Under the pieces are notes generated by a model, which was given only the letters and a program-made list of their open reading frames with translations, made no database searches and was not told the DNA's origin. A stretch of 64,000 nucleotides of DNA from Rikenellaceae bacterium (GTDB lineage: Bacteria > Bacteroidota > Bacteroidia > Bacteroidales > Rikenellaceae), in NCBI GenBank assembly GCA_902362705.1, contig CABIXK010000005.1, forward strand, positions 86,429 through 150,428, given 5' to 3'. Shown piece after piece: positions 43,846 to 56,277 of this stretch. The translations under genes and the position numbers were made by a program. Every line of letters begins with the position of its first letter. Position 1 is the stretch's first letter.

Positions 43846-44736
43846 TTACCGCAAATCGTATCTGGCGATCAGCTCCTCGAAGCGCGCGCGCAGCTTTTCC
43901 GAGCCCGGCACCAGCGGCAGGCGCATCGTGGGGCCGATCTTGCCCATCACCGAGAGGGCGCACTTCACCCCCGTGGGGTTGCCCTCGGCGAAGAGCGCCT
44001 GCACGGCCTCGTCCAGCGCGGCGTACTCGGCGTCGGCGCGGTCGAAATCGCCCGCCTTGGCGTGGCCGACGCACGACATGAAGCGCTCGGGGAAGGCGTT
44101 GGCCGCCACCGAGATCACGCCGTCGCCGCCGCGCCGCATCAGGTCGATGGCCATGCCGTCGTCGCCCGAGAGCACGAGGAACCCTTCGGGCCTCCGGTCG
44201 AGAATGCGCTGCATCTGCTCGATGTCGCCCGACGCCTCCTTGATGCCGATCACGTTGGGCAGCTCGCGCGCCAGGCGCAGCGTGGTCTCGGGGGTCATGT
44301 TGACGCCCGAGCGCCCGGGGATGTTGTAGAGGATGACCGGCAGCGGAGAGTGCTCGGCCACGGTCTTGAAGTGCTGGTAGAGCCCCTCCTGCGAGGGTTT
44401 GTTGTAGTAGGGCGTGACGCTCAGGATGGCGTCGGCGCCGCGCAGGTCGAACTCGCGCAGCTGGTCGAGCACCTCCGAGGTGGAGTTGCCGCCGCAGCCC
44501 ATCACCAGCGGCACACGCCCGGCGATCTGGTTGGTTATGAACATGGCGATCACGGCCCGCTCGGGCATGTAGAGCGTGGGTGTCTCGGCCGTGGTGCCCA
44601 GGGCGACGATGTAGTCGACGCCGCCTTCGATCACGTGGTCTACCATGCGCGCCAGCGCCTCGTAGTCGACCCGGCCGTCGGCCGTGAAGGGGGTAATCAT
44701 TGCGGCGCCTACGCCCGCGAGTGGATGTTGGATCAT
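43846..44736 (-). CDS. dapA: 4-hydroxy-tetrahydrodipicolinate synthase
   Basis: 296-residue enzyme that condenses pyruvate with aspartate semialdehyde, the first step to diaminopimelate and lysine. The Schiff-base lysine is in VIGIKEASGD and the catalytic tyrosine in YNIPGRSGVN; GTTAETPT near the N-terminus binds pyruvate. Start at ATG 44736 gives the normal length of the family. It follows ligA by 40 nt on the same strand. Confidence 0.94.
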   Translation of the reverse strand: MIQHPLAGVGAAMITPFTADGRVDYEALARMVDHVIEGGVDYIVALGTTAETPTLYMPERAVIAMFITNQIAGRVPLVMGCGGNSTSEVLDQLREFDLRGADAILSVTPYYNKPSQEGLYQHFKTVAEHSPLPVILYNIPGRSGVNMTPETTLRLARELPNVIGIKEASGDIEQMQRILDRRPEGFLVLSGDDGMAIDLMRRGGDGVISVAANAFPERFMSCVGHAKAGDFDRADAEYAALDEAVQALFAEGNPTGVKCALSVMGKIGPTMRLPLVPGSEKLRARFEELIARYDLR

Positions 44737-44776
44737 AATTCGGTACTCGTTTTTCGTTTGTTTTTCGTGTCGTGTG

Positions 44777-48005
<3,229 letters not shown>

Positions 48006-48060
48006 CGCCCGGTTTCCCGCTCCGCTTTTTCCCGCGTCGGCGTATTTTCGCCCCGTTCCG

Positions 48061-48092
48061 TTGGGCTTTTCCGCAAAAATTACGTATCTTTG
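48061..48092 (+). promoter_or_regulatory. promoter of purA
   Basis: TTG (48061-48063), 21 nt, TATCTTTG (48085-48092), 53 nt before the ATG. Confidence 0.68.
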
Positions 48093-48145
48093 GGTGCAAA
48101 ATGTCTTTTGCAGCTTAACATGTGCGAATAATTCTTTTCGGATAA

Positions 48146-49411
48146 ATGAAAAAAGTAGACGTGATCCTCGGCCTGCAATGGGGCGACGAGGGCAAAGGAA
48201 AAGTGGTGGACGTGCTGACGCCCCGCTACGAGATCGTGGCCCGCTTCCAGGGCGGCCCCAATGCCGGTCACACCCTCGAGTTCGACGGCGAGAAGTACGT
48301 GTTGCGCTCGATCCCCTCGGGCATCTTCCAGGGCGGCAAGACCAACGTCATCGGCAACGGCGTGGTGCTCGACGCCATCCTCTTCCGTTCGGAGGCCGAG
48401 GAGCTGGCCAAGAGCGGTCACGACCTCACGCACCGGCTCTGCATCTCCAAGAAGGCCCACCTGATCCTCCCCACCCACCGCATCCTCGACGCCGCTTACG
48501 AAGCGGCCAAGGGGAGCGGCAAGATCGGCACCACGGGCAAGGGCATCGGCCCCACCTACACCGACAAGGTGAGCCGCAACGGCATGCGCGTGGGCGACCT
48601 CCTGAGCCCCGATTTCAAGGCGATCTACGCCCGCGCGAAGGCCCGCCACGAGGCGATCCTCCGCAGCCTCGACTACGCCTACGACATCGCCGATCTGGAG
48701 CGCGAGTGGTTCGAGGCGGTCGAGTACCTCAAGCGCTTCCGCCTGATCGACAGCGAATACGTGCTCAACGACGCCCTCCGCGAGGGCCGCACCATCCTGG
48801 CCGAGGGGGCGCAGGGCACGCTGCTCGACGTCGATTTCGGGTCGTATCCCTTCGTCACCTCGTCGAACACCGTCTGCGCCGGCGTCTGCACCGGCCTGGG
48901 CATCGCCCCCAACCGTATCGGCGAGGTCTTCGGCATCTTCAAGGCCTACTGTACGCGCGTGGGCAGCGGCCCCTTCCCCACGGAGCTCTTCGACCAGACG
49001 GGCGACCGCCTCTGCCAACTGGGCCACGAGTTCGGCGCCGTGACGGGGCGCAAGCGCCGCTGCGGCTGGCTCGACCTGGTAGCCCTCAAGTACGCCATCA
49101 TGGTCAACGGCGTCACGCAGCTCATCATGATGAAGTCGGACGTGATGAACGACTTCGATACGATCCGCGTCGCCACGGCCTACCGTATCGACGGCGAGCG
49201 CACCGAGCAGTTCCCCTACGCCACCGACGCTGCGATCGAACCCCTCTACACCGATCTGGAGGGGTGGCGCTGCGACCTGCGCAGCTGCCGCTCCTACGAC
49301 GAGTTCCCCGAGGCGTTCCGCCGCTACGTGGAGTTCATCGAGCGCGAGACGGGCGTTCCCGTAAAGATCATCTCGGTGGGTCCCGACCGCGACGAGACGA
49401 TCGTGCGCTGA
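48146..49411 (+). CDS. purA: adenylosuccinate synthetase
   Basis: 421-residue enzyme that joins IMP and aspartate using GTP, the first committed step to AMP. The GTP-binding loop is GLQWGDEGKGK (residues 9-19); catalytic Asp and His are in GDEGKGK and GGPNAGHT. The IMP-binding GTTGKGIGPTYTDK is intact and the C-terminal GTP site ISVGPDRDETI is present. Standard length; ATG 48146 gives the conserved start. Confidence 0.95.
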   Translation: MKKVDVILGLQWGDEGKGKVVDVLTPRYEIVARFQGGPNAGHTLEFDGEKYVLRSIPSGIFQGGKTNVIGNGVVLDAILFRSEAEELAKSGHDLTHRLCISKKAHLILPTHRILDAAYEAAKGSGKIGTTGKGIGPTYTDKVSRNGMRVGDLLSPDFKAIYARAKARHEAILRSLDYAYDIADLEREWFEAVEYLKRFRLIDSEYVLNDALREGRTILAEGAQGTLLDVDFGSYPFVTSSNTVCAGVCTGLGIAPNRIGEVFGIFKAYCTRVGSGPFPTELFDQTGDRLCQLGHEFGAVTGRKRRCGWLDLVALKYAIMVNGVTQLIMMKSDVMNDFDTIRVATAYRIDGERTEQFPYATDAAIEPLYTDLEGWRCDLRSCRSYDEFPEAFRRYVEFIERETGVPVKIISVGPDRDETIVR

Positions 49412-49457
49412 CGCTCCGCGCCCGAAACAACGACAGAAATACCTACACAACCGATAT

Positions 49458-50333
49458 ATGAAAAACCTTAGAATCGTAGTACTGGCCAAGCAAGTGCCCG
49501 ATACCCGCAACGTGGGCAAGGACGCGATGACGCCCGAAGGGACGGTCAACCGCGCCGCGCTTCCGGCCATTTTCAATCCCGAAGATCTCAATGCGCTCGA
49601 GATGGCTCTCTCGCTCAAGGACCGCACCGAGGGCTCCACGGTCCACGTGCTGACGATGGGTCCGCAGCGCGCCGCCGACATCATCCGCGACGCCATGTTC
49701 CGCGGCGCCGACGGGGGCTACCTGCTCTCGGGCCGCGAGTTCGCCGGCTCCGACACGCTGGCCACCTCCTACGCCCTCTCGTGCGCCCTGCGCAAGATCT
49801 CGCCCGACATCATCGTCGCCGGCCGCCAGGCCATCGACGGCGATACGGCCCAGGTGGGTCCGCAGGTGGCCGAGAAGCTGGGCCTGCCGCAGGTGACCTA
49901 CGCCGAGCAGATCGTCGAGATAGGGGAGTCGTCGCTGGTGGTCAAGCGCCGTCTGGAGCACGGCACCGAGGTGGTCGAGTGCCCCGTGCCGGTGGTGCTG
50001 ACGGCCAACGCTTCGGCCGCCGCCTGCCGCCCGCGCAACGCCCGCCGCGTGATGGCCTTCAAGTGCGCGATGGCCAAGTCGGAGATCGCCGCCGCGCCCG
50101 ATTCGGAGGCTGCGCGCCGCGCTGCCGCCAAGCCCGCGCTGCAGATCGTCGAGTGGGCCGCCGCCGACGTCGATCCCGATCCGCAGCAGCTGGGCCTCAC
50201 GGGCTCGCCCACCAAGGTAAAGAAGATCGAAAACGTCGTCTTCCAGGCCAAGGAGGCCAAGCGCCTCACCGCCTCGGACTGCGACATCAAGGAACTCATG
50301 GTCGAACTGATTGCGAGCCACACGCTCGGTTAA
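49458..50333 (+). CDS. etfB: electron transfer flavoprotein subunit beta
   Basis: 291-residue FixA/EtfB subunit that binds AMP or FAD and accepts electrons from an acyl-CoA dehydrogenase. Seen: the opening RIVVLAKQVPDTRN, FNPEDLNALEMAL, the signature VAGRQAIDGDTAQVGPQVAE, and the C-terminal SPTKVKKIENV. First gene of etfB-etfA-hypothetical-acd, with 12 nt to etfA. The presence of a beta subunit longer than 250 residues fits bifurcating as well as classic Etf; sequence alone does not decide. Confidence 0.93.
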   Translation: MKNLRIVVLAKQVPDTRNVGKDAMTPEGTVNRAALPAIFNPEDLNALEMALSLKDRTEGSTVHVLTMGPQRAADIIRDAMFRGADGGYLLSGREFAGSDTLATSYALSCALRKISPDIIVAGRQAIDGDTAQVGPQVAEKLGLPQVTYAEQIVEIGESSLVVKRRLEHGTEVVECPVPVVLTANASAAACRPRNARRVMAFKCAMAKSEIAAAPDSEAARRAAAKPALQIVEWAAADVDPDPQQLGLTGSPTKVKKIENVVFQAKEAKRLTASDCDIKELMVELIASHTLG

Positions 50334-50345
50334 AGCGCAAGCGCG

Positions 50346-51365
50346 ATGAACAACATATTCGTATATATCGAACTCGAGGGCGGCAAGATCGCCGACGTGA
50401 GCCTCGAGCTGCTGACCAAGGGCCGCGAGCTGGCCGACACGCTGAAGGTCAAACTCGAAGCCGTCATGATGGGCGACGGCCTGGCCGGTCTGGAGAAGGA
50501 GCTGGCCCGCTACGGCGCCGACACGGTGTGGATCGCCGACGACGCCATCTTCGCCCCCTTCCGCACGCTGCCCCACACGGCGGCCCTGTGCGGTCTCATC
50601 GAACAGGAGAAACCCCAGATCGTCCTCTTCGGCGCCACCTGCGTGGGCCGCGACTTCGCGCCGCGCGTCTCGTCGGCGCTGCACAGCGGTCTGACGGCCG
50701 ACTGCACGCAGCTGGTCATCGGCGACCACAACGACGTGAAGACGGGCAAGGGCTACAGCGACCTGCTCTACCAGATCCGTCCCGCTTTCGGCGGCAACAT
50801 CATCGCCACGATCGTCAACCCCGACCACCGTCCGCAGATGGCCACCGTCCGCGAGGGCGTCATGCGCAAGCAGGAGGCCGCCCGGCCCGGTGCCGGCGAG
50901 GTCCGCGTGATCGACTGGCGCAGCTACGTCAAGGATTCGGACCTGGCCGTCACGATCATCGACCGCCAGATCGAGGAGCGCAAGATCGACATCAAGGGGG
51001 CCCCGATCATCGTGGCCGGCGGCTACGGCATGGGCTCGAAGGAGAACTTCCGGCTCGTCCACGAGCTGGCCGAGGCGCTGGGCGCCGAGGTGGGCGCCAG
51101 CCGCGCGGCGGTCGACGCGGGCTTCACGGAGCATGCGCGCCAGGTGGGCCAGACGGGCGTCACCGTGCGTCCGAAGCTCTACATCGCCTGCGGCATCTCG
51201 GGTCAGATCCAGCACACGGCCGGCATGGACCAGTCGTCGATGGTCATCTCGATCAACACCGACCCCGACGCCCCGATCAACAAGATCGCCGACTACGCCA
51301 TCACGGGTGACGTCTGCGAGATCATCCCCAAGATGATCAAGCATTACAAGGAAAACTCGAAGTAA
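50346..51365 (+). CDS. etfA: electron transfer flavoprotein subunit alpha
   Basis: 339-residue EtfA/FixB subunit. The FAD-binding C-terminal domain is clear: GYGMGSKENFRLVHELA, VDAGFTEHARQVGQTG, and GISGQIQHTAGM followed by ISINTDPDAPI. The N-terminal domain contacts etfB product. It ends 2 nt before a small secreted-protein gene that separates it from its likely electron donor, the acyl-CoA dehydrogenase. Confidence 0.94.
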   Translation: MNNIFVYIELEGGKIADVSLELLTKGRELADTLKVKLEAVMMGDGLAGLEKELARYGADTVWIADDAIFAPFRTLPHTAALCGLIEQEKPQIVLFGATCVGRDFAPRVSSALHSGLTADCTQLVIGDHNDVKTGKGYSDLLYQIRPAFGGNIIATIVNPDHRPQMATVREGVMRKQEAARPGAGEVRVIDWRSYVKDSDLAVTIIDRQIEERKIDIKGAPIIVAGGYGMGSKENFRLVHELAEALGAEVGASRAAVDAGFTEHARQVGQTGVTVRPKLYIACGISGQIQHTAGMDQSSMVISINTDPDAPINKIADYAITGDVCEIIPKMIKHYKENSK

Positions 51366-51367
51366 TC

Positions 51368-52069
51368 ATGCGGCGTCTCCTATCCATCGCGTGTGCATTG
51401 CTCCTCTCGTCGGCCGCCTTCGGGCAGCAGGTGAGGAGCCGCGAGGCGGGCCTGGATGAGCTCCGCATGCTCCTCGAGCAGACGGGCTACAAGGCCTTCG
51501 GCTTCGATCTGCGGGAGTTTCTCGCCGATCGCTACGATGTGACAGTGCGGGTGAAGGAGTATGCCGACGGCCGCGACCTGGAGTGCGACCGGGTGTTCTA
51601 CCTGCGTTCGAACAAGCTCATGCTGACCGATTTCCCGGCCGAGTCGCGGGACGGGATCCGACCCGACGAGATGGCCGATCCGACCACGGGGACCTACCGT
51701 CAGGCCGAGCGGCTGACGGTGGGGTTCTATCCCTCGGGCGCCGACTCGCTCGCCTCGGTGGTCTTCGATCTGGCCGGCATGGCTACGTCGCGTGCGCAGC
51801 TCCCGCTGCGCGGGCTCGCTCGTCCGGGTGCGGAGGAGTGCACGCCGTTCTACCGCTATCTGGTGCGCCCGTTCCGCCTCGACGCACCGCTCGGCGAGGG
51901 CCGCTTCGTCCCGCTGCTCTTCTTCGGGTCGATGTGGTACGACGCGCGGTCCGGCATTTTCCGCTTCTGCGGGGAGCGGGAGATCGCGCCCGACCTTTCG
52001 AGCGAGATCGTGGGCCGCGTTCCCCACTTCTTCGTCATCGGCCTGGAGCTTACGCGACGACAGGAATAA
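51368..52069 (+). CDS. secreted protein of unknown function between etfA and acd
   Basis: 233-residue exported protein with a signal peptide (MRRLLSIACALLLSSAAFGQQ). I recognise no domain. Predicted mixed alpha/beta, with aromatic-rich C-terminal strands (RFVPLLFFGSMWYDAR, HFFVIGLELT). Its neighbours are cytoplasmic flavoproteins, 2 nt upstream and 24 nt downstream, so an exported product in the middle of this operon is unexpected. It may respond to fatty-acid or envelope state, but this is a guess. Confidence 0.75.
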   Translation: MRRLLSIACALLLSSAAFGQQVRSREAGLDELRMLLEQTGYKAFGFDLREFLADRYDVTVRVKEYADGRDLECDRVFYLRSNKLMLTDFPAESRDGIRPDEMADPTTGTYRQAERLTVGFYPSGADSLASVVFDLAGMATSRAQLPLRGLARPGAEECTPFYRYLVRPFRLDAPLGEGRFVPLLFFGSMWYDARSGIFRFCGEREIAPDLSSEIVGRVPHFFVIGLELTRRQE

Positions 52070-52093
52070 TCAACCAATCAAACAACTACCATT

Positions 52094-53815
52094 ATGGCTA
52101 ATTTCTTTTCAGATAATAAGGATTTGCAGTTCCACCTCCAGCATCCGATGATGCGCAAGATCGTGGAGCTCAAGGAGCGCGGCTTCGCCGAGAAGGATCT
52201 CTACGACCACGCACCGCAGAACTTCGAGGACGCGATGGACTCCTACCGCCGCGTGCTTGAGATCGCCGGCGAGGTGTGCGGCGAGGTGATCGCGCCCAAC
52301 GCCGAGGGGGTCGACCACGAGGGTCCCCGCGTGGTAGACGACCATGTCGAGTACGCCTCGGGCACGGTCGAGAACATGAAGGCGATCGTCGACGCCGGTC
52401 TGAGTGGCCTCACGCTTCCGCGCAAGTACGACGGACTGAACTTCCCGCTGGTCTGCTTCGTCATGGCCAACGAGATGGTGGCGCGCGCCGATGCCGGCTT
52501 CGAGAACATCTGGGGTCTGCAGGACTGCGCCGAGACGCTCAACGAGTTCGCCTCGGAGGAGATCAAGCAGAAGTTCCTGCCGTGGGTGTCGGCCGGCGCC
52601 ACGTGCGCCATGGATCTCACGGAGCCCGACGCCGGTTCGGACCTGGGCGCCGTGATGCTGAAGGCCACCTGGAGCGAAGAGCGTCAGACCTGGCTGCTCA
52701 ACGGCGTGAAGCGCTTCATCACCAACGGCGACGGCGAGGTGTCGCTCGTGCTGGCCCGCACCGAGGAGGGAACCACCGACGCGCGCGGTCTGTCGATGCT
52801 CGTCTACGACAAGCGCGACGGCGGCGTGAAGGTGCGCCGCATCGAGAACAAGATGGGCATCAAGGGCTCGCCCACCTGCGAGCTGGTCTTTACCAACGCC
52901 CCCGCGCAGTTGGTCGGCGATCGCAAGATGGGCCTCATCAAGTATGTGATGTCGCTCATGAACGCCGCGCGCCTGGGCATCGGCGCCCAGTCGGTGGGTC
53001 TGTGCGAGGCGGCCTACCGCGAGGCGTTCAAGTACGCCTGCGAGCGCGAGCAGTTCGGCAAGCCCATCGTGCGCTTCGCCGCCGTCTCGGAGATGCTGAC
53101 CGTCATGAAGGCCAAGCTGGAGGGCGCCCGCGCGCTGTTGTATGAAACCACGCGCTTCGTGGAGATCTACAAGCAGTACACCCACATCTCGCACGAGCGC
53201 CAGCTCGAGGGCGAGGAGCGCCAGGAGATGAAGTTCTACAACCGCCTGGCCGACGGCTTCACGCCGCTGGTGAAGCTCTTCTCGTCGGAGTATGCCAACC
53301 AGCTGGCCTACGACGCCATCCAGATCCACGGCGGCTCGGGCTTCATGAAAGACTATCCCTGCGAGCGCCTCTACCGCGACGCCCGCATCATGAATATCTA
53401 CGAGGGCACCTCGCAGCTGCAGGTCGTGGCGGCGATCAACGCCGTGACGAAGGGCACTTTCATGGAGCAGATCGGCCGCTATGCCGCCGGCGACTATTGC
53501 GCCGAGATGCAGCCCGTCGTCGAGCGTCTGAAGGCGCTGACGGCCAAGTTCGCCGAGATGGTCGACCGCGTCGAGACGCTCGATAAGCAGGCCCCGGGCT
53601 TCAAGGACCTCCACGCCCGCCGTCTGGTGGAGACCGCCGGCCACATCATCGTCACCTACCTGCTGGCACGCCAGACGGGCGAGTGCGCCGACTACGGCCG
53701 TTCGGCCCGCGTCTTCTGCAACCTGGCCGAGGGCAAGATCGCCGAGGCCCACGCCTGCGTGATGGGCTCCGAGGCCGGCGACGTGGCGCTCTACCGCGTC
53801 GAGACGGCCGAGTAA
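52094..53815 (+). CDS. acyl-CoA dehydrogenase family protein
   Basis: 573-residue flavoenzyme, longer than the usual 380 residues through a C-terminal extension of the kind seen in VLCAD/AidB-like dehydrogenases. The FAD-binding segment MDLTEPDAGSDLGAVML and the catalytic glutamate region NIYEGTSQLQ are present, as well as the substrate loop IQIHGGSGFMKDYPCERLYRD. It is cotranscribed with etfBA and should pass electrons to Etf from a short or branched acyl-CoA. With ptb and buk at 60 kb it could belong to butyryl- or isobutyryl-CoA metabolism. Confidence 0.92.
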   Translation: MANFFSDNKDLQFHLQHPMMRKIVELKERGFAEKDLYDHAPQNFEDAMDSYRRVLEIAGEVCGEVIAPNAEGVDHEGPRVVDDHVEYASGTVENMKAIVDAGLSGLTLPRKYDGLNFPLVCFVMANEMVARADAGFENIWGLQDCAETLNEFASEEIKQKFLPWVSAGATCAMDLTEPDAGSDLGAVMLKATWSEERQTWLLNGVKRFITNGDGEVSLVLARTEEGTTDARGLSMLVYDKRDGGVKVRRIENKMGIKGSPTCELVFTNAPAQLVGDRKMGLIKYVMSLMNAARLGIGAQSVGLCEAAYREAFKYACEREQFGKPIVRFAAVSEMLTVMKAKLEGARALLYETTRFVEIYKQYTHISHERQLEGEERQEMKFYNRLADGFTPLVKLFSSEYANQLAYDAIQIHGGSGFMKDYPCERLYRDARIMNIYEGTSQLQVVAAINAVTKGTFMEQIGRYAAGDYCAEMQPVVERLKALTAKFAEMVDRVETLDKQAPGFKDLHARRLVETAGHIIVTYLLARQTGECADYGRSARVFCNLAEGKIAEAHACVMGSEAGDVALYRVETAE

Positions 53816-53836
53816 CGGCCTTCGCCGCAACCCGCA

Positions 53837-53872
53837 GGGAGCGTTCCGAGTGCCGGAACGCTCCCTTTTTTT
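53837..53872 (+). terminator. terminator of the etf-acd operon
   Basis: 12-bp stem GGGAGCGTTCCG / CGGAACGCTCCC, then seven T. Confidence 0.93.
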
Positions 53873-53902
53873 CGCCCGAACGGCTCCACGCGCGGCCGAT
53901 CG

Positions 53903-53934
53903 TTTTGCGCCGGCCGCGGAATTTATTACTTTTG
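53903..53934 (+). promoter_or_regulatory. promoter of the small OMP operon
   Basis: TTTTG (53903-53907), 19 nt, TACTTTTG (53927-53934), 28 nt before the ATG. Confidence 0.65.
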
Positions 53935-53962
53935 CCCCCGAATTGAAAAAACACGAACGAAT

Positions 53963-54529
53963 ATGATGCGTAAACTTTTGCTACTCTTCGTCGCAGCGCT
54001 CTTCCTGCTTCCCGCCTCGGCGCAGCTGCGCCGCAGCGAGCTCTCGGTCTCCTACGGCTTCGCGCCCGTCACGGGGTGGACCGACACCTACACCGACCTG
54101 CTCAAGGATCTGGTCGCAGGCCACGATACCGGCCTGAAGGGGTGGGGTGCCGTCACCGTGGGCTACAATTTCCGTCTGCTCAACAAGCTCAGCCTCGGCG
54201 TGCAGGTGGTCTACGCCTCCAACGACCGCCGCATCGTCCCGGCCGCCAACGCCGTGCCCGCCGGTACGGCCACGAGCCACTACTGGACGGTGATGCCCAA
54301 TCTCAAGTGGACGTGGCTCAACCTGCGCGTCGTCTCGCTCTATTCGCGCGTGGGCGTGGGCTCGACCTTCTCCAAGGCCGAGGCCGGCGGCAGCGACGTC
54401 TCGGCCACCGACTTCGCTTTCCAGGCCTCGCCCGTAGGCGTGGAGGTGGGCGGCCGCCTGGCGGCCTACGCCGAGGCCGGTATCGGTGCTTCGGGCTGTT
54501 TGATCTTCGGCGCCCGCTACCGTTTCTGA
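53963..54529 (+). CDS. small outer membrane beta-barrel protein
   Basis: 188-residue outer membrane protein: signal peptide MMRKLLLLFVAALFLLPASAQ, then about eight amphipathic strands (LSVSYGFAPV, WGAVTVGYNF, LSLGVQVVYAS, VVSLYSRVGVGS, FGARYRF) and the terminal Phe favoured by the BAM complex. Size and pattern match the OmpA-N/OMP_b-brl class of 8-stranded barrels. Operon with the DUF5106 lipoprotein gene 13 nt later. Ligand unknown. Confidence 0.85.
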   Translation: MMRKLLLLFVAALFLLPASAQLRRSELSVSYGFAPVTGWTDTYTDLLKDLVAGHDTGLKGWGAVTVGYNFRLLNKLSLGVQVVYASNDRRIVPAANAVPAGTATSHYWTVMPNLKWTWLNLRVVSLYSRVGVGSTFSKAEAGGSDVSATDFAFQASPVGVEVGGRLAAYAEAGIGASGCLIFGARYRF

Positions 54530-54542
54530 TCCGGCCCGCGCG

Positions 54543-55520
54543 ATGAGACGGATCCTGCTCCCGGCCGCGGGGCTGCTCCCGGTGGCCGTCGGCCTGCTTC
54601 TGGCGGCCGTGTGCCTGCTCGGGGTTGCCTCGTGCGGCCGTCGTGCCGCCCGGCCCGCGGCCTCCGAGGCCCCGGCTTCGGTGCGTGGCTTCCGGCCCGT
54701 CGAGGTGCCGGCCGGCGTGGCCCCCGCCGAGCGGCGCGCCTACCTGCGCGACCACTACTGGGATCGCTTCGACTTCGCCGACTCGCTCCAGGTGCGCGAG
54801 GCCGACACGTTGCAGCTGGTCGAGGCCTTCGCCCGCTTCGCCGTGCTGCTCGCGGCCACGCCCGAGCGCGCGGCCGACCCGGCCCCCGTGCGCGCGCTCA
54901 TGCGCCGGGCTTCGGCCTCGCGGCCCATGCTCGATCTGTTCGCCATGCTGGCCCGCACGGTGCTGCACGACCCCAACTCGCCGCTGCGCGACGACGAGCT
55001 CTACATCCCCGTGCTCGAGGCGCTTCTCGCGGCCCCCTACTACGACGACTACGAGCGCATCCGCCCCGAATACGACCTGCGCATGGCGCGGTGCAACCGC
55101 CCGGGCGAGCCGGCCGCCGACTTCGGCTATGAGCTGCGATCGGGTACGCGCGGGACGCTCCGCGGCATCGAGGCCGAGTATACGCTGCTCTTCTTCGGCG
55201 ACCCCGACTGCCCGGCGTGCCGCGAGCTCGGCGAGGCCCTCGTCGCCTCGCCCATGCTCTCGGAGATGGTCGAGCGGGGGAGGCTGTGCGTGGTGGCGCT
55301 CGCCCCCGACGTCGATGCTGCCGCCTGGCGTCGGGCGGCAGCGAGCCTCCCCGCCTCGTGGCTCGACGCCTGCGACACGGAGGGGCGCATTCGCAGCGAG
55401 GAGCTCTACGACCTGCGGGCCCTCCCGTCGCTCTACCTGCTCGACGCCGCGAAGCGCGTGCTACTCAAGGATACGACCGACGTCGAGCGCATCGAGGAGG
55501 TGATCGACCGGCGCGGCTGA
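54543..55520 (+). CDS. DUF5106/thioredoxin-fold lipoprotein
   Basis: 325-residue lipoprotein. Lipobox at GVASC in a long signal. The first half (FRPVEVPAGVAPAERRAYLR, HYWDRFDFADSL) matches the DUF5106 region found in Bacteroidetes lipoproteins. The second half is a thioredoxin-like fold with a CPAC site (FFGDPDCPACRELGEAL) and the cis-Pro loop LRALPSLYLLD. Likely a periplasmic thiol-disulfide or redox-sensing protein. Its stop is followed by a promoter for rubrerythrin, an anti-peroxide enzyme. Confidence 0.85.
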   Translation: MRRILLPAAGLLPVAVGLLLAAVCLLGVASCGRRAARPAASEAPASVRGFRPVEVPAGVAPAERRAYLRDHYWDRFDFADSLQVREADTLQLVEAFARFAVLLAATPERAADPAPVRALMRRASASRPMLDLFAMLARTVLHDPNSPLRDDELYIPVLEALLAAPYYDDYERIRPEYDLRMARCNRPGEPAADFGYELRSGTRGTLRGIEAEYTLLFFGDPDCPACRELGEALVASPMLSEMVERGRLCVVALAPDVDAAAWRRAAASLPASWLDACDTEGRIRSEELYDLRALPSLYLLDAAKRVLLKDTTDVERIEEVIDRRG

Positions 55521-55596
55521 CGGCAGCTATAAGCAGGGCTTATCGCCGCATAAGAAAAGACGATCGGAAGGATGCGCGGGATTGGCCGGATTTTGC

Positions 55597-55604
55597 TATC
55601 TTTG
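55597..55604 (+). promoter_or_regulatory. -7 box of the rubrerythrin gene
   Basis: TATCTTTG, 41 nt before the ATG; no -33 match at the usual distance. Confidence 0.5.
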
Positions 55605-55645
55605 CAATGTAAAACAGGAATACACACAAAAAACGGATTAAGATT

Positions 55646-56200
55646 ATGGCAAAGAAATGGCGTTGTACCGTCTGTGGTTATATCCACGAGGGTCCCGAGG
55701 CACCCGAGCAGTGCCCGATGTGCAAGGTAGGCAAGGATAAGTTCGTCGAGGTGGTCGAGCAGGAGGGCGATCTGGATTTCGTCACTGTCCACAAGCTCGG
55801 CGACGGCAAGGGTGCCAGCCCCGAGCTGTGGGAGGGCCTCCAGAACCACTTCATCGGCGAGTGCACCGAGGTGGGCATGTATCTGGCCATGAGCCGCCAG
55901 GCCGATCGCGAGGGCTATCCCGAGATCGCCGAGGCCTACAAGCGTTACGCCTGGGAGGAGGCCGAGCACGCCTCGAAGTTCGCCGAGCTGATCGGCGAGG
56001 TGGTATGGGACACCAAGACCAACCTCTACAAGCGCATGAACGCCGAGTGCGGCGCCTGCGAGGACAAGATGCGTCTGGCCCGTCTGGCCAAGGAGCAGAA
56101 CCTCGACGCCGTGCACGACACCGTGCACGAGATGGCCAAGGACGAGGCGCGCCACGGCAAGGGCTTCGAAGGCCTCTACAAGCGCTACTTCGGCAAGTAG
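55646..56200 (+). CDS. reverse rubrerythrin (NADH peroxidase type)
   Basis: 184-residue peroxide-reducing enzyme of anaerobes. It starts with a rubredoxin domain (WRCTVCGY and QCPMCKV, giving the Fe(Cys)4 site) and continues with the diiron four-helix bundle ([44 protein letters not shown]). The rubredoxin-first order marks the reverse rubrerythrins, which reduce hydrogen peroxide with electrons from NADH. Single gene with its own promoter and terminator. Confidence 0.93.
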   Translation: MAKKWRCTVCGYIHEGPEAPEQCPMCKVGKDKFVEVVEQEGDLDFVTVHKLGDGKGASPELWEGLQNHFIGECTEVGMYLAMSRQADREGYPEIAEAYKRYAWEEAEHASKFAELIGEVVWDTKTNLYKRMNAECGACEDKMRLARLAKEQNLDAVHDTVHEMAKDEARHGKGFEGLYKRYFGK

Positions 56201-56224
56201 CCTTCGCGCTCTTCTCGCATGACA

Positions 56225-56261
56225 GAAGCGGCCGGGAATCGTCCCAGCCGCTTCCTTTTTT
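56225..56261. terminator. terminator after the rubrerythrin gene
   Basis: 13-bp stem GAAGCGGCCGGGA / TCCCAGCCGCTTC (one mismatch) then six T; convergent with the holin-like gene at 56278. Confidence 0.88.
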
Positions 56262-56277
56262 GCGTGTGGCGTGTGCC

